64,000 bases of DNA, from contig BSBK01002929.1 of assembly GCA_027943335.1 (NCBI GenBank), positions 1,148,501 to 1,212,500 on the forward strand, given 5' to 3'. This DNA comes from Chamaecyparis obtusa (taxonomy: Eukaryota; Streptophyta; Pinopsida; Cupressales; Cupressaceae). The notes below the pieces were generated by a model, which did no database searches, had not been told where the DNA came from, and saw only the letters and a list, made by a program, of their open reading frames with translations. This document shows positions 25,316 to 36,576 of this stretch, piece by piece. How positions within the stretch are numbered: position 1 is the stretch's first letter; each line of letters begins with the position of its first letter. The translations under genes were made by a program, and so were the position numbers.

Positions 25316-25620
25316 GATCCTGAATGTGATTCGGGATACATGGGATGTGACACCCTAACTATATATAACACTTCACATATGGGATGCAATACAGGATACA
25401 CGAGATGGGATCCTTAAACCATGTGTGACTCTATTTTGACCAGATGCGATAATCTGGTCGACTGGCTTTAAATTTGAACAAAAATCACTGAATGCGACCT
25501 GACAAGGTGCGATCTGGAAAAATTCGGGATGCAATTTGGAATTTGGTAAAAAACTAGATGCGACATGGGTTGGACCGGGTGCAATCCTCTTTACAGGATG
25601 CGATCCTAAACCAATCTGAG
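25316..25620. repeat. Dispersed GGATGCGATCC-like repeats
   Basis: Variants of GGATGCGATCC, GGGATGYRAT and GATGCGAC recur about ten times at 20-45 bp spacing. There is no coding signal. Confidence 0.6.
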
Positions 25621-26980
25621 CATAAAATGCATGAAAAAAGCTAAAAATTAAAATTTTAAATTTGAATGGAGGCCTTATTGACTACTCACTAGTGTCGCAT
25701 AGTGCGATGGCTGATCATGTCGCCACGCTAGCTCAAATTGATATTGCTTAGCAGGGAACACCATTTCACCAGTCAAAGCTCAAAAATTACTATGGATAAA
25801 AGTGAAAATGAATAGTAAAATGACCCTTTTGGACCTTTTTAAGCCTCCCGGGGACCCGGATGACCTAGGGAACTTTCATGGCAGAATGTCATGGAAGCTT
25901 CATGTCAGGACCGAAATTGAATTAGGTGATCTATATCACTTAAATACAATAAAAATAAAGTTACAAAGCAAAGCCAACCTTCAAAATGAAGAAGTCAACT
26001 ATAGTCAAATTACAATCAAACAGGGGCAAAATGAGTAGAAAGGACATCACAAACATGGAAAATAAGTTCAGTGATGATTATCAGTCAGATGCATAATTAA
26101 TATAAGTCAAATTTCAGTCAAGCATAAGTTACGAAAGCTGCACAGAGCGTAATTAATGCATAAAAAGCTTGTCAGAAGTGGTGGAAAGTGAATTTCTCAC
26201 TCACACATCAAATTTTCAAATTAGGATATTGGTCAAACATTAGTCAAGCTTGGTCAACCCTCATATTTTCTCTGTCAAACTTGGTCAAATAGTGTTTCTT
26301 TGACAATAAAATCAATCCTAATCAACTTTTGATACTTTCTAAATGATTTGCACTTGATCCAGATCCATTTCAATCAATCGCATACTTCTTCTAAATGCTT
26401 CAAACATCGAATTTATCACAATTTATTTTGATTTCAGTCCTGAGGGGGCATAATCATACCAGAATTAAAAAATTTCAATCAAATTTTTGAATACTAGGGG
26501 CATGAGAGTTGTCTTCAATCAAGTTGATGTTGTTAATCTTTCTAACAGTGATCAATTTCATCGCTTCATATCAAATTGGTTATTTTTCATCATGATCAAT
26601 TATTGCAAATCAAATCTAATTGGAAATTTCTATCCAAATTTCTTATCGATTTTCGTTTGATCAAGCTCAAAATCAGTATAGTCAATTCTCATTCAATCAA
26701 GTTCATAATTGATGACTTTTGAATCACGTCAGATTTTGTTTGATCAAGTTCAAAATTCTCAAAATTTAGAGTAGTTCTCTCTACTGCTCTCTAAATATTT
26801 CAAAGTGGATTCGCTGCTATCTAAATCTCCTTAAAATCAGAGTGGTCCTCACTGCTCTCTAAATCATTTGAGTTCAGAGTAGTTCTCGTTTCTCTCTAAA
26901 TCTCCTTGAATCTATCATTTCTACTAAATTATGCATTAAATCAACCGTCTTTGAATCCCTGTGTTGTTCAAAAAGCAATT
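25621..26980. other. Non-coding 3' internal region of a gypsy element
   Basis: It has no recognisable protein. It shares CTGAGGGGGCA..AT.AT and the words GGTCAAACTTGGTCAA and CAACCCT with the reverse strand of 30800-31020, so the two are related 3' internal regions in opposite orientation. At 26765-26920 a ~50-bp unit (AGAGTAGTTCTC.CTGCTCTCTAAAT) is repeated three or four times. Confidence 0.55.
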
Positions 26981-26994
26981 TAAAGAGGGGTAAA
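26981..26994 (+). other. Polypurine tract
   Basis: TAAAGAGGGGTAAA lies immediately before the TGTAATCACC start of an LTR. It is the plus-strand primer site of a plus-oriented LTR retrotransposon, and it resembles the tract at 30278-30290 on the other strand. Confidence 0.75.
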
Positions 26995-27782
26995 TGTAAT
27001 CACCTAAAATTGGGCTAATAGAACCTAAGGCTCTATTTTCCCTAATTCAGGATAAAATCCTAATTGTGTTAATTTGATTCCTAATTATTAACATAATTCA
27101 ATAGATTTGATAAAATCAATAAAAATTCATGAATCAAGCATTAATCATCAATAATTGAGCAAAAATCATATTAATTACCTCTAGGCTTAGTAAATTAAAT
27201 CATTCCCAGCAAATGCATGGCTAGAGAAATTAATTAAAATAAATGAATAAAAGACTCAAAAATGACATGTCACCTATCAATGGGACAAAAAAGACACTTT
27301 TAACCAATGAGAGCTCATCACATGGATCAAGTTTGAGGGCATCTCAACCACTCATCATGGATGCATCTCAACCGTCCAAATTTCTAAAGTTCTATAAAAG
27401 ATGAATTTTCAAACCTCAACAAAGGATGATTTGATGAATTAGGGATGAATAATAGTTAATTGAATTTACACTTACATGTTGCATATTTCACTTTCATAGC
27501 TAATTAGAGAACACTTGAATTTACATGGTTAATAGTGAATGAACTAATGGTTTTCATGAATGAATCTAGTTTCTTAGTTGCATTTGATTTGAGTCTCTCA
27601 TTCTAACATGCATTGTCACTGTTTAAAGTCTAAATCTCAGAGTAAATTTAGATTCTTACATACTTGTGTTAGTTAGAGAGAAATAGGATGATTTTTCTTA
27701 TTTTAATGGCTTTCAATTGCTTTTAATTTGGTTTAAACTAATAAGCTAATGTTCTATTGAAGTGTTGTGTTGCAGAATTACA
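26995..27782 (+). mobile_element. 3' LTR of a gypsy-type element
   Basis: Starts TGTAATCACC after a polypurine tract and ends GCAGAATTACA, giving a 6-bp inverted pair TGTAAT/ATTACA. TATA box TCTATAAAAG at 27391-27400. The matching 5' LTR was not found in the window. The right edge rests on the inverted pair only. Confidence 0.65.
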
Positions 27783-28399
27783 TTGACCACATAATACACA
27801 CACAACCTCTACTATACCTCAAGGTGAGTTTAATTTACCTCTTTTTTATTTCATAGCACTTACTTTGAGGTATCAAGTTTAAGTCTTTCATGTGCTTGAC
27901 TATCATATGTGCTTCTATTCTACTTGCATTACAATTAATCAATCAAATAGCATTAGATCACTTAGTCTCAATTGGTATTAATCAATCAATAAATTACATT
28001 AAAGGGGAAGAACAATCAAACAAGAAAGGGACACCCCTCCATCAATTTGGTTTTTTTAATCTAATTTGGTCCTCTTAAATGTTATATTTGTGGATCCCTC
28101 TTTCTCTTTCCCTAATGTGCATAAAAGACTTGGTGAAATAAACTTTACATCCATAATCATCAATCTTTTATGTTACATTTTGGTGAGCTTGACTTATTAC
28201 ATGTTTCTTTATTCTTTTGATTGGGTAGTTATATTTTCTTCACATTATTGTGTGTTTCACCTTCATCATACATTTTGGGGAACCCTCCACTTTGATGCTT
28301 TATACATTTTTATTGGGTAGTTAAATATCCTTTATTTGCATTATGGCTCTTAGACATAGGATCTAATTTGTATGCTTTGCATCTTTTCCATATTTATAG
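27783..28399. other. Non-coding
   Basis: AT-rich, with no recognised coding region. It is probably leader sequence of the gag fragment that follows. Confidence 0.3.
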
Positions 28400-29331
28400 T
28401 TCATCCCTTTGTGTATGAGCTTTATCACTTTGAGTCCAACCTATAGTATTCTGATTAGAATAAGTCATAGACTCATAGATTATTTTGATTGTGAACCCTC
28501 CTTATTTCCTAGGAATTTTGATGAGACCCACATGCTCCCTCATGATCCTAATCCTCTTACAAAGAAAAAATCTTCTCATTCTTTCCATGATGAAGATGAA
28601 TCCTTAAGATTTCCTCCTTCTCAAATTGACAAACTCACTCAAGAATTTGAAAAAAGGGAACATTAGTTAGCTCAAGAGAAACATAGTGTTGATACTATTT
28701 CATCCTTAGAAACTTTGAGGAAGCTTTCCTGTAATGATGAATATGGTGTTAACCTTTTGTGTATTATTTCCCATCTTATCGATTCCAATGTCAAATCTCT
28801 TTTTGAATGTGCTAAATAATTATGCTATTTTCCACCTACTACACATGTTGAAACCTCTTTGCCTATTTCTACTTCCATTCCTAACATCTCCATTTCACAA
28901 CTTAAATTCAATCTTATTATTCTACACATGCGATTCTTCCTAATCCTACTCTTCCATCACTCTCCATGAGTGTTCCATGTGTTTCATTGTCTACATCGGG
29001 GCCTTTCTATCATAATGTGCCTTTTTGATATTTCGACATCCCTTATACCTGTGCTCCTAATGTGATTAATGCCTCTTCAAAAATTCCTTCAACTTCTATT
29101 AATAACATTCCTAACATTTCCAACATTTCTCCTATCATTTCTTCTACCGATTCCACTATTAATAGTCGATCTCAAACCCTCTCTTCTTTGCAAAAAAAAC
29201 TTTCTTCCTTTACTCAATCCAAATTCAACATTCCTACATGTGACATTGCCAATCCTTTGTCCCTAGATATTATTCGAGCCATTATCCCTCAAAATATTGA
29301 GATCCCTCATCTTGAGACTTATAATGGTAAG
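28400..29331 (+). pseudogene. Gypsy-type gag N-terminal fragment
   Basis: One frame from about 28409 has LPHDPNPLTKKKSSHSFHDE, then QIDKLTQEFEKREH, stop, LAQEKHSVDTISSLETLRKL. A frame change near 28960 leads to NVINASSKIPSTSINNIPNI and IRAIIPQNIEIPHLETYNGK. The last motif is what usually precedes the capsid domain of plant gypsy Gag (P..I.IP..E.Y.GKGDP..H). The sequence breaks off there, where the minus-strand LTR begins. Confidence 0.6.
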
Positions 29332-30277
29332 TGTATGTGACTGAATGTGACCTCTAAATCAGGCACAACACAACATGGTCATTATTCACTTGATAGAATT
29401 TGAGAGAGAGTATGAAGAACTCAATCCAAATTCCATGGCGAGGCGACCTGTTGCCTCCTATGTGAATGGGGTGTTTGAATACTCTCAGTACGAGAGCCAA
29501 CAGCCGGGAGACCAATTCAACAATGGAGGATTTGAAAGCAAATATGAGCAAAATGAAACTAAGCTAAGAATGAATGCAATTAATCTAGAAAACTTTGAAA
29601 GAAATATGAAATGCAGATTTTTATTTGATTTTGAAATAAAGATGATATTAGACTAAGAACAAGTAAGCAAATTTAATCTAAACGTGAAATGCAATTACAC
29701 TAATATGAGAAATTAAACTAGATAATGCAATAAAAGAGCTTTTAAAATAATGAGATATGAGACTAAAAAATGCTATAGTGTAGATGCTCTCAAAAATTGC
29801 CCTCCAATGAAGAAAAAGAGCCCAAATAAATAGAAGAGCCAAGAGGAGGAGGAAGAGTTTCTTGATTCGAAACTCCTGACCCTTCATTCCCATATTGAGA
29901 CAAAAATGCAAGAATTACTTAATAAAAAGAATGGAAAATGCCACACAAGTGACCTTTCGAATATCAAGAATTATTAATTCCTTTTTATGGGTAATTAGCT
30001 AAAGAGGGTAGATTTTTAATTTAATTATAAAGCACTTAGGACTTTATAATTAAATTAATTTATCATAGGGGTAATTTAGCCAATTAAGTCTAAGACTTTA
30101 GGAATTAATTTAGCGTTTGATTATTGCAATTTATGGTCTTTGCAATTGACATCAAGTCAAATTAGGTCAGGTAGGAGAGAGAAAATTGCCTAGGGAACTA
30201 GGACTTTGGTGATGTAAAATCGAGATAATGCACCAAAATTGATGAAATTAAATAGGTGCCAATTTTAGGGTATTACA
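29332..30277 (-). mobile_element. 3' LTR of a minus-strand gypsy-type element
   Basis: On the minus strand a polypurine tract is followed directly by TGTAATACCC, an LTR start. The LTR runs down to about 29332, where it interrupts the gag fragment. The lower edge is inferred from that break. Beyond the first 20 bp it does not resemble the LTR at 26995, so it is a different family with the same end motif. Confidence 0.6.
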
Positions 30278-30290
30278 TTTGCCCCTCTTT
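30278..30290 (-). other. Polypurine tract (minus strand)
   Basis: On the minus strand AAAGAGGGGCAAA stands directly before the LTR start TGTAATACCC. Confidence 0.75.
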
Positions 30291-30399
30291 GAATTGATGT
30301 GCGAGCAGCACATTGATTCAAAGAATAGTCTGAAGTGACAGATGAAAGTAGATCAAAGCATGAATTTTCTTAAGTCTAAGTTAGATTGTGAAGACAACG

Positions 30400-30700
30400 G
30401 TTCTTGAGAGAGACAAGAATCAGGATTAGATTGCCCCAATGCCCCAGAGTGAGATTTAGATGCAGATTAGGACTGTCTCCAGAATCAGGGTTAGATTGCC
30501 CCAATACAAAGGTTAGCCCTCCGAGACCCAGGTTAGATTACCCAAATAACGGTCTAAAAGAGATTTTGAGAGCTATCTCCAGAACGAAGCTTGACTCCCA
30601 GGAATTAGGGTTAGATTGCCCCAATACCTAAAAAGATTTCAAGAACCATCTCCAGAATGAAGCTTGGCCCTTGAGGACCTGATTTAGATTTCTCAGATAC
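30400..30700. repeat. Minisatellite around GGGTTAGATTGCCCCAATAC
   Basis: Five diverged units near 30423, 30486, 30529, 30607 and 30668 share (GG)(G)TTAGATT(G/A)CCCCAATACC and CATCTCCAGAAT.AAGCTTG. Spacing is 40-80 bp. It lies in the 3' internal part of the minus-strand gypsy element. Confidence 0.7.
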
Positions 30701-31030
30701 CTAAAAGATAGATGATAAGATAACAAGATGCGAGGCATCGAGATGCCCCTAGCAATGAGAACTGACGATTCAAATCAGACTGATTCAAGAATAGATTCGA
30801 CAAGATTCAAATGATGTAATCATCCTGCCCCCTCAGGAGTGAAATGGAAAGATGACATGTTAGAAGATGATTGATAACAAGAGATTGCAGAGCAAAAGCA
30901 AGTAGACTAGATTCGCGAAGTTGCAAAAGCAAATCAAAGCAAAGCAAAGGTCTTGTTGACCAAGTTTGAGCATAGTTGACCAAATTTTGACTAGGGTTGA
31001 CTTGATGAAAAGAAGAAAAGATTTGAGAAC
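30701..31030 (-). other. 3' internal region of the minus-strand gypsy element
   Basis: The reverse strand resembles 26230-26460 in its CTGAGGGGGCA block and in repeated TTGGTCAA words. No protein is encoded. Confidence 0.5.
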
Positions 31031-31059
31031 ATGATGCAAAGATGAGGATCTGACAAGAA

Positions 31060-32049
31060 GATGGCAAGAAGATCTGGCATTTTCCAATCTAATCAGAGAC
31101 AATTTTGGTTAGTGATGTTTATAGAGGTAGGTTTAATGCATGCATACTTGACATGGATAATTCTATGTATAATAAAGACACATGTGAAAGCGCAAGTCTG
31201 TACGACATGTACAGAAGGAGATATTATAGAATTACAGAGACAGAGTCATAGCCGACTTGAATAGAGCAAGAAGACAGAATACGAATGATAGTTTAGGGAT
31301 TATTTTGTTTATCAAAATAATGACTTAACCATATAAGGGATGACATCCTAGATGTTAACCCTTAGGTATCATAAATTAGTTTTTGTATTTGGGAAAGAGT
31401 TTATGCTTGGTAAAGCCGATTGTAAAGTTATTATTCTTAATAAATGCTATATATGTAAAAAGCATGTAATGCAAAGGATATAGATTGATGTAATAAGATA
31501 TTGTAAGGTTATGATGTGAAGTTGTATGTTGTAAAAGAAAAGAAAGAAGACTTTGTATATGAAAGCGAAGAGCTAAATCAGAATAGGAAAGCTATTCGAC
31601 AGCAGTGAAAGGTTATGTACTTTACCTTTTGTATTTAGATATCATTGTATTTTACTTGTTTGGGAAGTGGGATCATCTTGTAAACATTATATTTTGTAAT
31701 ACCAACTCCTAGCAGGGTTGAGGCTTCTAACAAGGCCTTGAGTCCTTTAATCAGGACAAAGACACTATATGCATGTAATAGACTCTTGACAGGGTCAACA
31801 TCCTTAATCAGATACTTTTGATTAGTGGATCAGTTGTGGGTATCATCCCCACTAGGGTTTTCCCTTGGCTAGGGTTTCCTCGAGAACAAACATGTTGTTA
31901 TGAGTTCATTTGCTTTATTGCTATGCATGCTATTTAGTTTACTTTGTTTTTCAAGCTTCAAGTAAATTTGTTATATCCATAATTGGGCAAAAGTAAAAGT
32001 TTGTAGAATACTGATTCATCCCCCCTCTCAGTATTCCCTATTTCTAACA
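31060..32049 (+). mobile_element. 5' LTR (left edge unknown) of a copia-like element
   Basis: The right end is clear: CCCCCCTCTCAGTATTCC, then ...TTTCTAACA, then a primer-binding site. A TATA-like GCTATATATG lies at 31446-31455. The transcribed part holds a stem-loop array (31703-31874) of the kind seen in the three copias further right. I could not find the TG start, so the left boundary is a guess. Confidence 0.6.
31703..31874 (+). other. Stem-loop array in the LTR leader
   Basis: Successive hairpins: CAACTC-CTAGCA-GGGTTG (31703-31720), GGCTT-CTAACA-AGGCC (31722-31737), GTCCT-TTAATC-AGGAC (31742-31757), GACTCT-TGAC-AGGGTC (31781-31796) and CCCT-TGGCT-AGGG (31862-31874). Some pairs are G-U. 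Stems differ from those in the other LTRs while the loops stay similar, which suggests selection on RNA folding. Confidence 0.65.
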
Positions 32050-32051
32050 AT

Positions 32052-32063
32052 TGGTATCAGAGC
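32052..32063 (+). other. Primer-binding site (initiator Met tRNA)
   Basis: TGGTATCAGAGC, the standard plant copia primer-binding site complementary to the 3' end of initiator methionine tRNA, 2 bp after the LTR end. Confidence 0.93.
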
Positions 32064-32130
32064 TAGCTTAGTTACTCAAAAGAAAGTTATTCAAAGAAAG
32101 CCTAGTAGCTTGAGTAAGATCTCTAAGGAT

Positions 32131-33377
32131 ATGGATCAATTGCAAAAGAATCTTGAAGAATCTCTTGAACAGATTGATATACTTACTGAAGAGAGAGATA
32201 CTATGAAAGGGAAATATGATGATGTGAAGAAATTCATTGAGAAACTAAAAGAAAAAGTGGAAGAACTGAAATCAAAGAAAGAACCTACAATTCAAATCAA
32301 AGATTGTGATGAAATTTCAAATCTAAAGAAAGAAAATGAGATCCTTAAACATGAGTTAAAGATTGTAGATTTGAAGTTAAGTTTGAAAGATGGAAATAGC
32401 AAGAATGAATCAAATCTGAAATCTGAAAATGAAGATCTAAAGTCTAAACTTTGTAAAGTGACATCTGAACTTGAGAAAACCAAATTATAGTATGCTGAAC
32501 TTGAGAAGTACAATACAATTGTGAAAGGTGAATTAACTCACTCTAAACAACATCTTAAAAAACTGTATTCCACTAGTGAGAAGATTGATGAACAATTGTC
32601 TTATAAAAAACCATACTATGATACAACTCGTCTTGGCTTTAATTCATATAAGACAAGTGAAGAATGCAAGGAACTAGATCCAAAAACCTCAAAAAATAAA
32701 GATGAAAAGAAATCTGACGAAGCTAACAAATCTAAGGACATACCTAAAAAAGATGAACCACCTAAAGATATGCGAAGAGAATTCAAAGGTAGATGTTTTG
32801 CATGTAATACTTTTGGAGATATGAAGAAAGATTGCACAGGTAAGAAATTCAAACCTCTCCATGGTTATTGTTATAATTGTCATGGTTTTGGACATAGAGC
32901 TATTGATTGTAAGAAACCTAGATCTAATGATAACACTAGAGTAGTAGAATGTTTAGAGATACTAACCATGCAGATAAAAGACCTACTAAAGATATGAACA
33001 AGAGAAATGAAGTTGTGTGTTATAGATGTAACAAGATTGGACATATTGCCAGAAATTGTAGATCACAAATTAGTCAGACAGGACCAAGATATGGAAACAA
33101 TGGAGTAGTTTGTCAGATATGCAACAAATTTGGTCACACAACAAGATTTTGAAGAATGAACAACATGAGAAACCCTAATCCTAGAAGTTATACAAGGAGA
33201 AATGAGAACAAAAATAACAGTCAGAAAGGATGCTGTAGTAACTCAGAAGAAGTTAAGTTTTTTAAAGCCACAGATCAAGAAAACACACTCAGTACACAAG
33301 GTAATCGGACAGGTGAAGTATCTGATAATAAGTGTGAATCTTTTCCTAACCCATCTCAAAGAACTTTAAGTAATTAA
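32131..33377 (+). pseudogene. Gag-like protein with coiled coil and four zinc knuckles
   Basis: From ATG 32131 (MDQLQKNLEESLEQIDIL) a Lys/Glu-rich coiled coil of about 140 residues is followed by a basic linker and four CCHC knuckles. These are CFACNTFGDMKKDC (His changed to Asp), CYNCHGFGHRAIDC, CYRCNKIGHIARNC and CQICNKFGHTTRF, in the last of which the final Cys codon is now TGA (33150-33152). One TAG at 32488 and a frame change near 32950-32990 break it. It sits where gag lies in a copia element, but no protease, integrase or reverse transcriptase follows. A nucleic-acid-binding Gag of a non-autonomous element is the most likely identity. Confidence 0.75.
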
Positions 33378-33822
33378 TTCATGAAGAATGTATTGGAGTA
33401 GGAAATTAGGATAGTGTAAAAGTTATATTAGATTGAATTGAGGCTTGTGAAGTTAATGTGAGGTACTATATGATATAATAAAGCTATGGTTAAGAGCGCA
33501 TGAGATAATATGAATGTATGTGAGTACACAAAAAGAATGAAGTTTTGCAGGTAAACAGGAACAACTTTTTGTAAAGAAGCGGAAAAGGAATTGAATGCAA
33601 TGTCAGAATCTTGAAAGATTGAAAGTATAAAAGCTTATGATCGGTATTATTTGATCATTCAAGTGAATACAAGTGATAAGAAGAGCAATACTGTGGAGAT
33701 TAAGAGCAGTTTGTAGGATTTGGAGAAGGATTTCATGCCAGATCTACACAAAGCCCTAAATCACGTATTTAAGGTATTTTACTAAGTAAATACATCAAAA
33801 GTAGTTAAGTTTTGCAAGAAGC
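33378..33822. other. Non-coding spacer between two ORFs of the element
   Basis: AT-rich, with no coding signal recognised. Confidence 0.35.
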
Positions 33823-35011
33823 ATGGATGCATTACTTGTTCACCATATAAGAGATTTAGTTAGACGTAGAGTTAAAAGGAAGTCAGTAGAACCCTTGGAA
33901 GAAGACCCTAGTCTTGCGCTATCATCCGTTCCAGATGGAGTTATGCATTTAGAAGATGTGAAAAGCTATTTGAAATGAAAGTTTGAGACCCTAAGTGATA
34001 GAAACATGATCATGGAATATGAAAAGATATACAATCAAGACATTTCATTTAAAGTAGGGTTTGAATATTTGAAGGATAATGAAGTTGTCAAGTATCCACT
34101 GCATTATGAATTCCAAGATGATGAATGCACTAAGATTATTTCAATTAGAATCCACAATGGAAAATTTTGGCTAGATGACAGAGTGATAGATATCATTGCA
34201 GACCCAATTCATGAAGTAACCAGTTTGTCAAAATATGGAGTTATACCCTTTAATGAGAAGAATGTAAAGAAAACTATATTGGATAACACTAAGTCATCAT
34301 ATAATGGTAGAGGAATTGTAATCAACAAGATCACACAAGATGATGTTAGATATGTAAGCAAGATTTTAACATCTAAGTTTTGTGAAAATTCTAGAGAAGA
34401 TGACATGGCAGCTGGTATGGTACATGCAGCTTATTTGACGTGTGTTGAAAAAGTTCAAGTTGATATGCATGAAATTCTAAGAATTTAGTTATTTGAGAAC
34501 CTTGAGAAGATTAAGAAAACCAAGAACTCACAGTTTAGATTCTCATCTTTGATCACATATATGTTTTTCCATTTGCTGAGAAGATTTCCATATACTATTG
34601 GAGAAGACTGGAATGATAACACAAATATAATGGACAGAATCAATAAGGTGTATCTAAGACACCCTGTAGACAAGGTAAATGAGAGTGCAACCTTGGTAAT
34701 CAAGACATTTCATAACCAAATGAGAAAAAAGATCAAGGATTCCACCAGCTATAGTAGAGAAATACAAAAATGAAATATGCTTTATGGTTGACACTGATTT
34801 CACTTTTGTTGAAGCAGTTGAACTGATAGTGGAATTTTTAGACCCACTTGGATATGAAGTTTCTAAAGTTGAAATTGAAGAGTACATAATTAGATTACTT
34901 AAGTGTAAGATGGATGTAAATAGTTCTAGATTTGGAACATATGAGGAGAACTTTAAATCCGTAAAGTCATTGAAAACAGAGAAATTAGCCAAAAACCCTA
35001 ACATGTTTTGA
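33823..35011 (+). pseudogene. Unrecognised ORF following the zinc-knuckle Gag
   Basis: From ATG 33823 (MDALLVHHIRDLVRRRVK) one frame runs about 300 codons, then shifts frame near an A run at 34725-34735 and ends at 35009-35011. In all it is about 395 codons with stops at 33976 (TGA) and 34486 (TAG). Visible words include VIDIIADPIHEVTSLSKYGV, SSYNGRGIVINKITQDDVRY and SSLITYMFFHLLRRFPYTIG. It looks globular and folded. I do not recognise a family. It occupies the place where pol would lie in a copia element, so it is probably an element-borne extra gene and not a host gene. Apart from its stops and frameshift it is preserved well enough to be compared with intact relatives. Confidence 0.6.
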
Positions 35012-35368
35012 TATGCTTGTTAGAAGTTTGGAAATATTGCATAGACTTTTATGCTTTGATTGTTGTATATCTAAGTGTGATTCTACTTGAAGTATTTTTA
35101 TAATCTATTCTATTTCAACTATAATAACTTCACATTCTAGTTTTGACAATGGTAAGTGTTTTCAATTATATTACTTCGTAAGTACTCATCTCTTCTTATG
35201 TGTCCATGATATTTTAATACCTTGATGTCATGTGGTCACCTAATAGATCTATATGTTTACTATGTGAGGAAATCCTTATCAATTATTATAATTACCCTTG
35301 GAAAAATTATTTGATTATGATAATTTAATGCTTATGTCTTAATTGATATATGAATATTATTTAATATG
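35012..35368. other. Non-coding
   Basis: AT-rich, no feature recognised. It is the left flank of the large nested element, and its last five bases are ATATG. Confidence 0.35.
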
Positions 35369-36576
35369 TGTAGACACCTAAAAATCCACTTGTTAATTAA
35401 ATTTATTTTTAGTTAACAAAAGTCCTGATGACATCATCATTAATTAATTTTTATTGTCATTTTCCCTTCCTCTATTTTAATTAAAGACATTTAATCAAAC
35501 AACCTTAGCCGAAAATGTTTAAATCAAATTTGAACATCATTCCCTCCTAAATATATTAAATCATTTAATAAATTATTTCCAACCCAAACCCTCTTTAAAT
35601 AAATAAATAATTTATTTAAATCCCTAAAACCATAGATATCTTCTAGAAAACCCTAAACCTATTTTCTCATCCCTAATTACTCCCTAACCCTGCTTAAGGG
35701 GTGATTCCTAACCCTCTTAGCCTAAACCCTCTCCATTTGGCTTTGGGTCAACACCCTCATTAATGATCCTTACAGACTCATTAATGAACCCTTACACCAT
35801 CATTAATGGCTCTTACAACCTCTTAATGAAATCCTATATCTCTTATTTCACCCTTGTCCCCTAGCACACTTTCCTAGTGTTTCTCACACATGTGTGAGCA
35901 ACCCTTCATCCTTATCCCTTTGACCCTAAGGCTTAACCCTTGGTCCTAAACCCCAACCACCCTTCCTAACCTAAGCCTCTCCTCAAAATATATAAATAGC
36001 CTCCCTTACAAGAGAAAAACACCTATTCACTCTTTAATATTAAGCATTTTTATAATGATCATTTTCATCTAGGATCTTCATGGCATATCTAGTATTGCTA
36101 GATTTGCTTCATTTTCATGTTTTCTAACTCACATCTTAGCTTAGCCTAATGGATTAAATTAGTTCATTTTAAATATTTTCATATCATTTCCACATCATAT
36201 CACACTTATCTTTTAGTTAAAATCAACTTTTCATACTCATCAATAGCCTAAGATTTGCATCTCTTCATTTGCACCCTCGGAACCCTAGGGGAAAAATGGG
36301 TTTCCCATACCTAGTTTTGTGACATTATGGGGTCTCCATGGATTTAAAGTGATCCTAATCCTTCCTAAATATAATTTGGGACATGCTCATTATGCTTTGA
36401 GAGCACACCCACATCCCTCTTATATGAGCAAATTAAAAGGTGACATGGTTCTCCCGTTTTAGCTCAATCTGAGGTGGCATGAGAATAGATTTTAAATATG
36501 TTGATGCATGATTAGTTTAGAATAATGTTTGAATGTTTTAGAGTTCTCTCGATAGGTTATTTTTTCATATCTCACA
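35369..36576 (+). repeat. 5' LTR of the large element
   Basis: The start is fixed by its copy at 63385. TATA box TATATAAATAG at 35989-35999. The right end is uncertain. CTCACA at 36571-36576, followed by TTTTTTCACGCCCGGTGGGA, is a candidate LTR end and primer-binding region. The 3' copy runs off the window before reaching that point. Confidence 0.6.

Noticed and set aside
28066..28320. Hydrophobic 84-residue open frame
   Set aside because: AT-rich, TTT-rich sequence gives chance hydrophobic frames; no motif.
30858..30866. TGTTAGAAG as the start of the LTR ending at 32049
   Set aside because: Sequence to its right up to about 31020 still matches the 3' internal region of the minus-strand gypsy element, so the LTR must start later.
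35640..35700. Telomere-like CCCTAAA words (also near 63650)
   Set aside because: Only isolated AAACCCTAAACC words inside an LTR, not a tandem array.
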